DNA from: Ephydatia muelleri | Taxonomy: Eukaryota; Porifera; Demospongiae; Spongillida; Spongillidae | DNA length: 64,000 nt | Direction of reading: 5' to 3' | Assembly (NCBI GenBank): GCA_013339895.1 | Contig: JABACO010000015.1 | Coordinates: forward strand, 3,866,741 to 3,930,740 | Shown here: one piece after another, positions 34,183 through 46,909 of the stretch | How positions within the stretch are numbered: position 1 is the stretch's first letter | How the letters are laid out: every line of letters starts with the position of its first letter | The notes under the pieces: generated by a model | What the model saw: only the letters and a program-made list of their open reading frames with translations | What the model was told of the DNA's origin: nothing | Databases searched by the model: none | Translations under genes and position numbers: made by a program

Positions 34183-34617
34183 ATCTTCCAGACGTCTTAT
34201 GAAGAAATTAGTTAATTTTAGTAGTGTGAAATATTTGTATTTTGATACCACAGGCAAAAAATTGGAAAAATGTTCAAGATTTAGGAGATTCATTGAATGA
34301 AATTGACAATTTTACTTTTTAAAAATATAAGAAATGGGAAATTCCACATTAATTTGGGAAGTGGTTACTGTTAAAAATATCTGTCAAAATGAATTTAACG
34401 GCAACACTGCAACCTAAGGTATTCAAAAGACTTATAAATGTATGACACAAATCATGTTGTTGAAAGGAGTAAGTCACTGCAGGCAGTTGTATGACAGTTA
34501 ATCCTGGAGACATGATCTGTGTTAATTGCATGGCTTTCTATTTCATAAATTGGGAAAAAAATCGGAGTGTATGAAAATACATCATTATTATATCGAGCAC
34601 CTAAAGTCAATTGTAGT

Positions 34618-35287
34618 TTATATTTCATCTGTAGCTGAAACGTCCTTCTTAACCAAACTTGTGTCAGAACCTTTGATACTTTCATAATTCTTCATTCTTC
34701 TGGGACAATACACGGAGTATGGAAATATTTGCTCCACTGTTTTCGTTGAAACTAATGTGATGGAATAAACAATAGCAGCAACAATAATCATCCCAAGAAG
34801 GAGGTACAAAATCACGGCTATATTTCCTGAAGCTAGATGGCTGACAAGAAACCCTACAGTGAGGCCGAGTCCTTGCCACACATTGGCTGCACCAAAGGCT
34901 GCAGTAGTATCCAAAGGAAACAGGTAAGCTACAAACCCTGCAGAAGACAATAATGCTATCATCTGCCATACACCATGAAATTCATGCTCAATACAGGAAT
35001 CTCTCCAAACAAACTGCTTTACCTGAATACATCACTTCCCAAATGGCATCTGCTACACCCCAGCCGAGGACAAAGATGATAACGGCTGCATAGCTCGGCT
35101 CTCTCTTCCACACCAACAAAAAAATGATCAGACCAGTGTCAATAAGGCCTGTCAATAGCAGAACCAAGCATTCTGGGATGTATTTCACAACAGTTCCATA
35201 CATAGAGCTCACAGCTGCCGAAGACACACCAAACAGAATCAGAATAAAGCCCACTTTACTAACACCCAGACAGTCTGATATGTAAAC
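34618..35287 (-). CDS. UNC93A: UNC93-like membrane protein, 3' exons only
   Basis: Two minus-strand exons, 35287-35023 (ending phase 1) and 34937-34618 (with stop), joined in frame. The protein has at least four hydrophobic segments and the UNC93 hallmark GWGVADAIWE, followed after the intron by the family's second-half pattern, in which a small-residue AAF then VWQGLG leads into the last helices. UNC93-type proteins are MFS-fold polytopic proteins. The cytosolic tail is basic then acidic. Upstream exons were not found; a tetranucleotide array begins 260 bp upstream, so the 5' end may be beyond it, lost or unassembled. Confidence 0.75.
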
Positions 35288-35550
35288 CTGCAATTTAAAC
35301 AATATTTGTAATGCACAGCCCAATCGTTTCATTTGGCTGTAACATGATGAATTGTCAGTGCTGATTACAAATACCTAAATACTTCAAAAAAGAAACACAA
35401 ACCGGTTATTTTGAATATCAAAAAACCTTCTATACAATCCATTTTTCCAAATAATGCTAAGTTTAATCGATTTTTCCGAATAATGCCAAGTTGTTACTCA
35501 AATGAAATAATAAGGTTTTTTTTTACCTTATTAATAAGAATAATATTTAA

Positions 35551-35581
<31 letters not shown>

Positions 35582-36044
35582 CATACATACATACATACAT
35601 ACATACATACATACATACATACATACATACATACATACATACATACATACATACATACATACATACATACATACATACATACATACATACATACATACAT
35701 ACATACATACATACATACATACATACATACATACATACATACATACATACATACATACATACATACTACATACATACATACATACATACATACATACATA
35801 CATACATACATACTACATACATACATACATACATACATACATACATACATACATACATACATACATACATACATACATACATACATACATACATACATAC
35901 ATACATACATACATACATACATACATACATACATACATACATACATACATACATACATACATACATACATACATACATACATACATACATACATACATAC
36001 ATACATACATACATACATACATACATACATACATACATACATAC
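35551..36044 (+). repeat. (ACAT)n tetranucleotide array, about 490 bp
   Basis: About 120 uninterrupted copies with two phase slips near 35766 and 35812 (TACTACAT). All ORFs over it (Tyr-Ile-His-Thr or Met-Tyr-Val-Cys repeats) are artefacts. Confidence 0.97.
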
Positions 36045-36179
36045 CCTGACACACTGAGACACACTAGCTATGAAAGTTACGATGATGAAATATCCCCCTC
36101 CTGAAGGGAACATCCACATCGTAAGAGGAGGGCTCGGGCATTGGCTCGCACAAGAGTCAAATTAAGGCGGCCTTTGCAA

Positions 36180-37410
36180 ATATTTGAATATAGCCTGATA
36201 ACCTCTAATTGCATCATGCCTATGCAGTGTGTAATGGGTTATTCAGTACTATTATACAAATTTTAAATGGGCAGCAATTGGGCATATAGCGCTAATTTTG
36301 CCTATTAAATTCAGTGATGGATGCCACTCCAAGACAGGCTCATATTTCCTCCAAACTTATTTTGTGGGTCATGAGACATTATTAAATACCAAAGGTCACC
36401 CATAAAGGTCAGTCATTGTGGAGATATTGTTCGATAAAATTGTGACCTTTTCCTAGGATGCTCTGTTCTGGTTGCATTTTATTTGGTGTACACTTCAACT
36501 CTAAAAGAACCTTCATGAAGGTACTTCGAGTGATATTTAAACTGTATTAAGTGATCAAAACATCTCTTACCTAACACAACTGTCACAACCACTGAGACTG
36601 TCTTTTGCTTTCCTAGCAACCTTAGCTGTGACAGTTGTGTTAGGTAAGAGATGTTTTGATAGGAATCAAACCCTGTGGTTAGGTTGGAGGCAGGTGCCTA
36701 ACCATCCTGAACCCAGTGCATAAAAACCTCTCCATATTGAAGACCTTTTGTGAAGAAATAGAGATTTTGGTATGGCAGATCAGTTGTTATCTAATTATAT
36801 AGAAGATGAAAGGCAGAAAATATTTCCCTATAGAAAGAAATCAAAGCATAAACCCCTGTGGTTAGGTTGGAGGCAGGTGGAATTGTGCCTAACCAGTTGA
36901 GATATGCTACATTCCCATGTGCTAAACCCTGTATCAACCCACCTCCTAATTTTGCATAAAACCTCTCCATATTGAAGACCTTTTGGGTAAAATTTGGTAT
37001 GGCAGATCAGTTGTTATCAAATTAAACAGAAGATGAAAGGCAGAAAATAGTTCTCTATAGACACTTAATACAGTTTAAATATCGCTCAATATACTTTTAT
37101 GAAGGTTCTTTTATTTCAAGCTAAATTTATTTATGAGAGTTGAAGGGTACACCAAATAAAATGCAACAAGAACCGAGCATCCTAGGAAAAAGTCACAATT
37201 TTATCCAATAATATCTCCACAATGACTGACCTTTAGGGGTTGACCTTTGGAATTTAACAATGTCTCATGACCCCCTCCCTACCCATAAAATAAGCTTGGA
37301 AGAAATCGAGTCTAACGTGTAGAAACTTGCGTACAATTGGCATGGAATACCCCATTTAAGCAATATGCTAATTTTTAGATAGGCTAAATGTGGTACTATA
37401 CAATGTATAC
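36180..37410. mobile_element. TIR element with nested hairpin, about 1.2 kb
   Basis: Arms of about 260 bp at 36290-36551 and 37061-37320 are diverged inverted repeats (CACTTAATACAGTTTAAAT at the inner edge). Inside, 36558-36660 is a second hairpin (AACATCTCTTACCTAACAC and its complement around a spacer of about 36 bp), and a passage with CCCTGTGGTTAGGTTGGAGG is duplicated at about 36669 and 36853. No coding capacity. Confidence 0.7.
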
Positions 37411-38930
37411 CATTTATGTTACGTAAGTGCACAATTCCAATTCATAGACCAAATCCCTTCTTATAAGGCATGCCTTTCAAACACAAAGCCAACCTGACAC
37501 TAACATAGCTATGTGACTACCTTAATCCATGAGCACCAATTGTAGGGAAACCTGAATAGCCATAGGTATTCGGCTGGCAAATTGGATTTAAAATTTTTAG
37601 TATTCGTAAAAATCCATTTCTGATTCTACTTATGAAAAATTGATTAGAAAGTATGCATCAAACACAGATTGTCCAAGAAAGGTTAGACACCCTAAATTAT
37701 CCACATGCAGTGCGGCCTGTGATTTCATTTCCAATATCCATCATACATATCTCTGTTATACTATATGCACACAAAGTCTTTCCAGCGGTACCAATAATAA
37801 ATTAATAATAGCATCACAGCATCACATTGTGTGCTTGAAGAAGATGCAATAACCACACTTTCAGTACAGCTAAGTATGAAGATCCTTGATCCATTCAATA
37901 TACACTGGAGCATCATTGAGCAAGATGATTTTAACAGCAGTTGCTATTCTGTGGCATGACATGGTCTGCAACACATAGGGGGGGGCTTATTCTGATCACT
38001 TACAGTACTGTATGCCAGAAGCTGGCCTCATGTATAAATGTTTAGTACAATATATAGAACCATACTACCCTTCTACAATATTTGGAGCTATTACACATGG
38101 GTACATCACCTCATAACATTGCTGACATGCTGTCCAATTTTACAATCTCATTTCAAATGCATCCATCTTTATATACAAAACCAGTTTAACTGTGATTGTC
38201 ATGTGTTCAACTTTTTTATTTCTGGGATATGGGGGAGGAGAGGGATTTCGCTCTCTCCACAATCCAATTCTAAACGTCAGGTTTATAGCCACAACTACAA
38301 CTAAACTTGTTGGTTCTATAGTTTTAGCCTAATGCCTGTATTTCAGGGTCAGGGTGTCGATTTGATAAAGAGATTCCACATAATACAACTGAAATTGAAT
38401 TTTTACTGGCTACAAGGGCAATTACACTGGTTCCTGATGTAACTTGAGGGTGTGATGATCCAGCCTTTTTATATCTATTGTTGGCCCCATTGTAAATTGA
38501 TTTTCAATACACGCATTGCTGAATGTAAATCCTTTCGATATCTAGATATTAAAGACAATCGATGTGCAAGCAGCATGATAGTGAACTACAACATAGCCTT
38601 TTGCAAGTTCAGTGTGCTTTTTCTGGTTCAAATAAAGCCAACAGATCAATTAATCGATGACAGCATAACACAGAACTACAAAAACCCTGTGAAGGACTTA
38701 CCATCACAGGTTGCTACAAAGTTTTGACCTGCAAACAAAACCTTTAAAATACGCATACTACCTCATGCAGTAAATAAAAACGGATGAATAACTAATCAAA
38801 CTCCAGGCTTTCTACAATTACTGCTTTCTTTATATACTTCTAAATAATGGAATGTCACCTTGTCTGGAGCAATGTGTTATATTGCAGGTTTGCGAAGGGG
38901 CCTAGTGATGTTGTGATACACCACAATAGG
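37411..38930. other. no gene recognised
   Basis: AT-rich sequence with only short ORFs that lack domain resemblance, splice signals or repeats. Confidence 0.6.
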
Positions 38931-38939
38931 TTACGTGAT

Positions 38940-39270
38940 ACCTTTCCTGAGTGTATGCCACCAAGCTCACATTGCAGCGAGGTTAGAAGCAGAAAGTGGC
39001 CTCACTCCAGGACCTGATCACACTCGTCCAGCTGATGCATTAGTGATGGACTGGGCACAAGGCAAGCCGGCTGCCTTTGACATCACCTCTCACCCCTGCT
39101 ATTTTGGCTGAGGCAAGTCTGCGGGTTGGCACTGCTGCTGAAGTCACAGAAAGAAGAAAGCACACAGCCAATGATCCAAAATGTGCTGAGCTAGACTAGG
39201 TGTGTGTGCTTCTAGTGGTAAAACTTATTGCAACTGAGGTGACGAAGCCAGGCAAACCTTCACTCTACTG
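38940..39270 (+). pseudogene. remnant of a retroelement-encoded protein C-terminus
   Basis: With shifts, the plus strand reads AESGLTPGPDHTRPADAL, WAQGKPAAFDIT, then after stops KKAHSQ and KCAELD-like text. This pattern (R/H-PADVLV, W..GKPAAFD, AEQRKH, CAELGW) recurs at the end of reverse-transcriptase-type proteins in sponge and cnidarian genomes; recalled from memory, class uncertain. Dead. Confidence 0.45.
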
Positions 39271-39503
39271 GCACATGCCTAGCTTTGGGCTCCTCGTCAA
39301 GTCACAATACCAGGGTGATCAGGGACATGTTTGGGAGGCTGAATGTCACCCTGGTGAGAGCCACACAATTCGAAGCACACACACATACTCAACTACACAC
39401 ATGCACAATTCATTTTCTGGTTTGGGTAATTGATGGTGGAGCAAGGCCAGGCTGAGGCGGCCATATAACTCTGCTGCTATCGGGTCATTTCACATGAACT
39501 TTT

Positions 39504-39508
39504 ACCCC

Positions 39509-39539
<31 letters not shown>

Positions 39540-39541
39540 AA
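39504..39541 (+). repeat. poly(C)-poly(A) tract
   Basis: About 24 C followed by A run; low complexity. Confidence 0.9.
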
Positions 39542-40410
39542 TTGTACCAAACCTCATAAACAGCTCTTTCAGTTGGGCCAAGCAAAATTGCTATACATTT
39601 GTATACCCTACTGTCCCCTGTTTGGTCGATACCACACCATGAATAATTAATCATTTTGATGACCTCAGTCTGTTTGGAAAGGAACAGCTTGTTTTGTGAT
39701 GATTATGTCCTTAGTGTAATAATGCTAAACGATGATATGTAGCAACAAACGGTTCAATCAATTGGATTAGTTATTAGAGGTTAATGTAATCAATGAATTT
39801 ATAATGAATTTGAGTGCAGCTAAAAATAACAGTGCCCAATTTGCACCATTTTTTTCCCCCCTTTGGTAGCTCCTACAGTACTCAATGCACTTTGCTTGAA
39901 ATCCAACTGGGGAAATGAAACACTGAGCAGTAGCATGAGATCAAAGACTAAACTACCCTTTTGACTTAGTCTTGTAGCTTGACCACAGTTTACACAGCAG
40001 CAAAGAAGTGTTAATGCAGCAGAGATACAAACTTCAACTAAACAACAGTGCATACAATATTAAACATTTACATACATGAAAGATATGACTCTAGAGCACT
40101 ACTGGCTTCCAGCATTTCATTCCTAGTTATATTGTATGTTCTACCAGTTGCTGTAATGGGATGAACAATGGTCAAAATGTCCAAAGGATCAACCTCCAAA
40201 ATATCCTCATGTTGGGGATAAACGAATGATGTAGCTGGGATATGCGGATGGAGGAATTTTACTGTGATGTTACGGTCTTGTGAATTTATGCTAAGAACAC
40301 AACCAATCCAACAGTAACCGTCATAGGCGACAGTAACATAACCACCTATGGCAGAAGTTGGAAGAGCAGCAACAGTTTGATGATCCAATGTATGTATACA
40401 GCCATATATT

Positions 40411-40507
40411 GTGTCAGTTGTTTGCTAACTACGTTTTCCTGCAACAACAGTTTTTTTCTGCAAAACATGTGTACCGTAATAATTGGCTTTGCCCGCGAAA
40501 GAGTTAA
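40411..40507. repeat. second copy of the right half of the 7017-7237 element
   Basis: TTGTTTGCTAACTACGTTTT through GGCTTTGCCCGCGAAAGAG to TTAA at 40504-40507 matches about 7139-7237. The left end was not found. Confidence 0.7.
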
Positions 40508-41719
40508 GTCATTCGACTTAAAAGTCACAATATAACTTAAGGCACAAAGTGCATGTTTATAACTATTGTATAATGTTTGTACCGATTCATGATCAGTTTG
40601 TATAGAGTTTGTACCTATTCATGATCAGTTTGTATAGAGTTGTACCTATTCATGATCAGTTTATCGCATCATTTGTAAGCATGCAGAGATTTACATATGA
40701 ATGTTCAGCTTGACGTTGAGGCATGCTTAGTGCTGGGGGAAGCTCCACTGGAACATTGTGAAATTGAGTTCAAATAGACACTGCACCATTTTGTGCCAAT
40801 GTTACCTGTCCACCAATTCCACTTGTCAGTAGCTCCCTCCATCTAGCTGGGTGTGATCATACCCTCTTTGAAGCTGTACTGAAATCAGGAAGGTCACCTT
40901 CATAAAATCTGTTGTGAGTAGATGTAGTAGTAGTACAAAAGTTCAGGGTCCATTTTTTTTGCTAAGCTCTTGACAGGCTTTTCTCCAACCAAACATTTTC
41001 TAAATATGATTAACATTAGTGACATGCAATAATGGTAACCAAATACGTATCAAAAACATGTGCAGGTTAAGTCAGTAACAAATATGATTTTCAAACCTCC
41101 TTAGTGGTGAAAAAAAAATCCTTTCCCACCATGTCTCTCAGCACACACAAAAAACACTCAACATCATCAGTGGTTGATGCTCTAGGATGTTCAGGAGGAA
41201 TGTTGCGTGCTAGATTATAATACTGTCGCCATTCCCTACTCTCAATGTTAACCACTAATGCAGATAAGGTCTCCTCTGATGCTTTGTGTTGATCTATGAA
41301 CCACGTACTGTATAAAATGCAAAATAATATATCGGAAGCTGTACTTACTGATTCACTTCAAGAAGACTAAAGTCATGCAATTCTGCTTGTACATGCCAGG
41401 GCATTAATTCATCCAACATGTAATGGAGTAGCTCTTTGTTGTACTGGGTCCTTTGAACAGGTATTAGACCTCTTTCATCACTTGCCCTATCCGCCAGTTC
41501 TGCACAAGTTGCATAATTCTGCGTCATACGCTTTTGCCTCAAAGAAGGCTAAGACCTCTGCACTGAAGATTTGCTTCACATCAGAAACAGACTGTTTTCT
41601 GCTATCAGTAAGTGCATGGTATGATAGCTTTGTCCCTTCATCGTACACAGCCTCCATAAACCTCTGCAGTTGTAATCTTCGTGGGCCTCCATTTCTGAGA
41701 CTTTGTTTTTTTTTAATTA

Positions 41720-42310
41720 TTTGTACACTACGGTTATTAGCATATTGTTATTTGTACACTAGAGTTATTAGCATATTATTATTTGTACACTAGGGTTATT
41801 AGCATATTATTATTTGTACACTAGGGTTATTATTTGTACACTAGGGTTATTAGCATATTATTATTTGTACACTAGGGTTATTATTTGTACACTAGGGTTA
41901 TTAGCATATTATTATTTGTACACTAGGGTTATTATTTGTACACTAGGGTTATTAGCATATTATTATTTGTACACTAGGGTTATTTGCATATTATTATTTG
42001 TACACTAAGGTTTTTATTTGTACACTAGGGTTATTAGCATATTATTATTTGTACACTAGGGTTATTAGCATATTATTTGCACACTAGGGTTATTAGCATA
42101 TTATTTGTACACTAGGGTTATTATTTGTACACTTGGGTTATTAGCATATTATTTGTACACTAGGGTTATTATTTGTACACTAGGGTTATTAGCATATTAT
42201 TTGTACACTAGGGTTATTATTTGTACACTAGGGTTATTAGCATATTATTTGTACACTAGGGTTATTATTTGTACACTAGGGTTATTTATTATTTGTATAC
42301 TAGGGTTAAT
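41720..42310 (+). repeat. AT-rich minisatellite TTATTTGTACACTAGGGTTA
   Basis: Alternating short (about 19-bp) and long (about 30-bp, with TTAGCATATTA) units, roughly 25 copies, inserted in the decayed gene at 40-44 kb. The GGGTTA core looks telomere-like but is embedded in a longer unit. Confidence 0.93.
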
Positions 42311-44939
42311 AGCATACTTTGAATACGTATTTCACGTAACAGATCAGCAGGATTGCTTCTAATGGCAGTTATTGAGCCATTCTCCTTAACTATATGTAAG
42401 AAAGAACATATAAACCTAAAAAATTTATACTGATGTAAGCACATCAGACCTAAAGGGGTCAGCATCTCCCATAGAACCTTGCATTTTTTTATGCCGATAG
42501 CAGGAGCGTGCTTCAGACTTTATCTGTAAAACTGTCAGAGGATGAGTATTTCCTTTCCAATGCAGACTATTAAATTCTCCATCTGTTGTGCAGTCTACAT
42601 AGAACATTTTTTAACTTAGCAATTGTGCAATGAGTCAAAAACTTTTAGTTATGCATTAATGCTGTTGTTAGCAAGTTCTCATGCTTGCTGGTCTCGTAGA
42701 CCACAAATTGGAAGACACTGAACAGGCAAAGCATAAGGTTTGCAGCTGCGACTTTCTGGGGAGATCATCAACATGAACATATGCATAGCAACAATTCTCT
42801 GTTGTTTTGACAATCGCTTAGCTTCATCCAAAAGTGCAATACAAAGAGAAGCAAGAGACTTGGCAACTATTCCAATAACAGAATCATAGTGAATTTCCTC
42901 TGCTAATGTTTGCATGTCCCCCACGAGCTGTTGCATGTTTTGAAAGGTCTTCTAGTTCCCGTACTTTCCAGGCTAATGCAGACATGGTCTTTTCAGCTAC
43001 TTTAGTTCCAGTCTTAAGCTTTTCTGATTTGGTGTATAAATTCCAGATCATTCTTCATTTCATCCGGATAGTGGCATTCAATTGATCACATAGTCGTTTC
43101 TGGTCAGAAGCATTGTTTAACTTCAAACCCTGGTTTGTCTCAACACGGTGCTGGGTATCTCTGATACTGATGTTGCAGTGAACCGTCATTCAAATCCACA
43201 TATCCATTCCAAACATCCCTAACTGATTCAGCTAATCCAGACACTAAATCAGTTCCATCAGCTTTCACCCACCACCATTCATTGGGATGATGTCTGGATG
43301 CTTCATCCAGTACATGGGTCTTGATAATTAGAAGTTCCACAATATAGCTTTTAACATGAAACTAAACTAACCTGAATTTCAGAAGAAGTTGTTTTGGACA
43401 CGAGGAAATACGTCTTCGCATAGTTGGGGAAGAAATACCAGGAGTATTAATCAATGCCTGACAAAAAGATAGCAATTAAATATAAATCCATATTAGATAT
43501 TTTAATATCAATATAACGTACATCCAGAGTGTGCATTGTATCCTTTGGTCCCCCTTGTCCAATGCTCACTGCACTCCACATTGGACCAAGATGTAGATAA
43601 GCCCACTTATTACCAAACTGGCAATGTGAGCCATTGTTCATAGTCAACGGGGCATTTCCCAATCAAAGTGTAGCTTTGTCAAATCATTGCAGATGAGCTA
43701 GTCCATGCACTCACCTGTTTCAATGTATCTGCATTGAAAAAGTGCACCATATGTTCTAACAACCCCATGGGCATTGTTTTTGCAGGAAAATGAGAATCGG
43801 AGCTATCAGGCCACATTCGTCCAACAGCTTTGGCAAGATTGTAAACCACATTGGATCTTTTTGACTGCCGAAGGTGATGACAGGCAGTCATTACAAATTG
43901 GAGGAAGTCATTGGGAATGTAGACTTCTCGATGTTCAGTGGCAAAGTTGGTGAATAATTCACTAATAACTTGCAGGTGCCTTTGATCAGAAAGGCTGGTT
44001 AAATGATTCCATACTTTGGGATGTTGCCACACAGTCATTCATACACTCTGCTTGAGTCCCTGCATAAAGTTGCTGCCTGCTTTCTGTTTGACATGATGAC
44101 GTACATTGTTCCAGTGTCTCTGTTTGAGTCGATGTGTCATGTTGAGTGATTTAACTCTGACTCCAAACAACTGTCTCCATAATAAGTCATTCTGCGTTCA
44201 GATTTTGGGCATCCTGTTGGCGTCATCTGTCTGACAGGGGGCTGCTGTTGTGCTGTAGTCTGTACCAGGTCACCTACATGTACATAATATGTTTACTAGG
44301 ATGTACATACTGATTATTTGTGGCAAATACCAGGTGTAGGTATAGTGGCCACTTCATTCCTTTTGCAGTGTCCATACTTAAAGCGTACTTACAATATACA
44401 ACTTGCAAGGCATACTGCAGGACCATTTGCATGCGTATGTTTTGAAATAACATATCTCATGTATAGAGCATCTTACAAACATCAAAGTAGCTCTGCTACA
44501 CCATCCAATCACTTTTTTGTTGTGTAAGGAGTGTTTTCTCGTGCCACAATACTAGTTCATCGTGTATTCATCGTGTGTGGCTTATTCTATACCTTCAAAT
44601 CACAAATAAACGTTTGCTGTTAAACTCTGCAAAGTAGTACCAACAACAATAACTTGTTCAATAAATTGGTCACATGATTACTCAGCTGCCGCACTAATTG
44701 AGTGTCCAACCTCCTCTGGAGCTATCCCTATCTATGTGTTATCTTTGATTTAGGGTGAGTTAAACCTAAAGTTCATCTTCTATACACTAAGGCAATTGCA
44801 GCCATCCCTTCCAAGTGTATCATTGATGAGGCGCTATAGGTTACCAGGATTTTTACCAATAAACTGTATCACAGTATATATCGACCTTCTAGTATTGCAC
44901 TGCTAAGGGCATATCTTACTACATTAATCAAGTCATCAA

Positions 44940-46860
44940 ACTCTAAAGATGTACTTAGCTGCTCCACACATTGCGAACATTCTTACTCGTTTCCCTGTTA
45001 AACCCAAGGGTTGCATAAGGTATGTCCGCTACAGTAAAGATATACTTTACTGGATTGATCTTATCAGGGAGGTGTTCCATGCATTACGGTGGAGGAACGA
45101 TGAGAGATACCATGTACCTATGTGTGCATCACCTGTTGGAAATGTGTTTGTGAAAGATTTTGTCAAGTTTGTGGTAACTGGGAAGAAAGTCACAGGTTTT
45201 GTTCAACCCTCAGTGACATTTATGGCCGCCTTAACTTACAACTGGTTAGGGCAAATGCTACATCAATCCTAGCCAGGTTAATGCCACCATCTTACTGATT
45301 TGTTGTATGTCTGTGTGTAGATGTTATTGTATTAAAGGCACTTAAATTACCATGACTTATGTTTTGAAGAGAAAATGGGTGTTTCTGTTAATATAGAGGT
45401 GCTTGAGCAGTATCCAAAAAACTGTGGCTCTTGGATAATATCTGGACTGCAGTGCATACCAGTGATTGCTATTCTGTGTGTGCTACCAGAAGCAGGTACA
45501 TGGGCTGCGCACATTTATAAACTCAGTCAAATTCCCGAAAATACTACTACCACTTCACTAACACAGCTCAATGATAGTGTGAGTGTGTGTTTGTGTGTGT
45601 GAAAATGTGTATGTTTTTGTGTTCATGTTTGGATAAAAGTGTGGTTTTAGACATGTTGCTTTTGTGCCTTTAAGAACAGAATAGCATGCATGTTTACTGA
45701 TACCTGCCATGTGATTGCACAGGAATATATGGCCTTAGCAACACCTCATCCTTTGAAGAAGCAATTGATTGAGCTTGGAAATATGCCTGTAGTGATGGTT
45801 GCATTGATGATATATTCTGATGATACAAGTGGCAACAAATTAAAGTTGTGGAACAAATTTGATTTGTGGTGCTTTCTACTAGCAGGACTTCCAAAGGAGG
45901 AAAATGCCAAGCTTGAGAACATACATTTCAAACAAAGTATCCGTACTGGAGTTAGCAGTTGCACCTGTGCAAGAACTTAAACTACTGGAAGATGGAATTG
46001 TTGACTGTGATGCAGCAATGCATTGTGATGTTCTAATTGTCAGCCCTGTTCTGTGTTTCCTGTGCAACAATCCCAGAGCTGCACAAATATGTAGTCTCCT
46101 TGGCTCAAGTACACTGAAATTCTGCCAAATTTGCAATGTAAGTATATCCTTTTTTTTTTTACAGTTCATAATATATCTATTTATTTTTATTCAAGATTGA
46201 TGTAACTGTTGGACTCCATGCTCATGGAGAACGTATTAAGACAGAACAGTGCAGCAGAGATCAGCAATCAGGGCTGCCAGAACCAAAGGGCCAAAAAAAT
46301 CAACTGAAGAAACGTTTTGGTGTCATTGATGCTGAAAATCCCATTTTACATCTCTGCATAGATGCACCAGTAAGCGTATGTAAAGGTACAGGTAATATAA
46401 CGTTGAGCCCCCTCCCTCTAATAAGGAGTACACCCTCTGAGGCTTTGCATTGTTTGCTACTGGAACTGTATAAGTACCTGTTCAGGTTTAAAATGAAGAA
46501 GCTTTCAACTAATGAGAAGGAAGAATTGCGAGCACGCATATCTGCCTTTTCCTTTCGATGCGCACTTTTCAAGGGACATGATGAGATACTGCAAGTCTTT
46601 TGTTGTGCGAGACTTTAAGCTGCTGGCTCAACTTGCAGTTCATTTATTATCACTGTTTATGGATGGTGGTGAAAAAGAAGTGTGGCTTAAGCTAGGTCAG
46701 TGCAGATAAATAGCTACATGTACACATACAACATGCGTCTACAGGTCTTTAGAATTGCATATCGTCAGCCATAGAGATGGTTAGTTTGTACGAGTCAGAT
46801 TGTAGCTCCTGTGTTACTTGCTATTCAAGCTCACTTTCCTAGTTCGAAAAGGAAGTTGAA
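44940..46860 (+). pseudogene. decayed transposase of KDZ/Plavaka type
   Basis: Plus-strand pieces with stops between: PHPLKKQLIELGNMPVVMVA, LMIYSDDTSGNKLKLWNKFD, WCFLLAGLPKEENAKLENIH (45720-45930), EDGIVDCDAA, VLIVSPVLCFLCNNPRAAQI, SSTLKFCQICN (45985-46140), then VGLHAHGER, FGVIDAENPIL, PSEALHCLLLELYKYL (46205-46490). The YSDDTSGN...WNKFD block and the CxxC...CxxC region resemble transposases of the KDZ/Plavaka group; class assigned from memory. An upstream ORF (44949-45272, RYVRYSKDILYWIDLIREVF) may belong to another element. Confidence 0.55.
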
Positions 46861-46909
46861 AGTCCACCTACTGTTGCACCTTTGTCAGAGTATGCTCTGT
46901 ATTATTAGA

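Larger units (their letters stand above)
40068..44140 (-). pseudogene. decayed member of an uncharacterised, highly dispersed gene family
   Basis: Minus-strand blocks from 5' to 3': 44038-43679 (PNDFLQFVMTACHHLRQ, FPAKTMPMGLLEHM), 43662-43447 (FGNKWAYLHLGPMW), 43340-43140 (EWWWVKADGTDLVSGLAES, GYVDLNDGSL), 42936-42679 (MISPESRSCKPYALPVQC), 42607-42425 (CTTDGEFNSLHWKGNTHPL), 41542-41345, and 40388-40068 (GGYVTVAYDGYCWIGCVL, FLHPHIPATSF, ATGRTY). The same block order is familiar from multicopy proteins in cnidarian, sponge and arthropod genomes, probably transposon-borne; I know no assigned function. Frameshifts and an inserted minisatellite make this copy dead. Confidence 0.65.

Noticed and set aside
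35411..36049. 212-residue Tyr-Ile-His-Thr protein and opposing Met-Tyr-Val-Cys proteins
   Set aside because: Pure translation of an (ACAT)n array.
36064..36119. possible upstream UNC93 exon whose donor is the (ATGT)n array
   Set aside because: The minus-strand frame (WMFPSGGGYFIIVTFIASV) is hydrophobic but does not match the UNC93 family order, has no convincing acceptor and is short.
41720..42310. interstitial telomere array (GGGTTA)
   Set aside because: The GGGTTA core occurs once per 19-30-bp unit, never in tandem hexamers.
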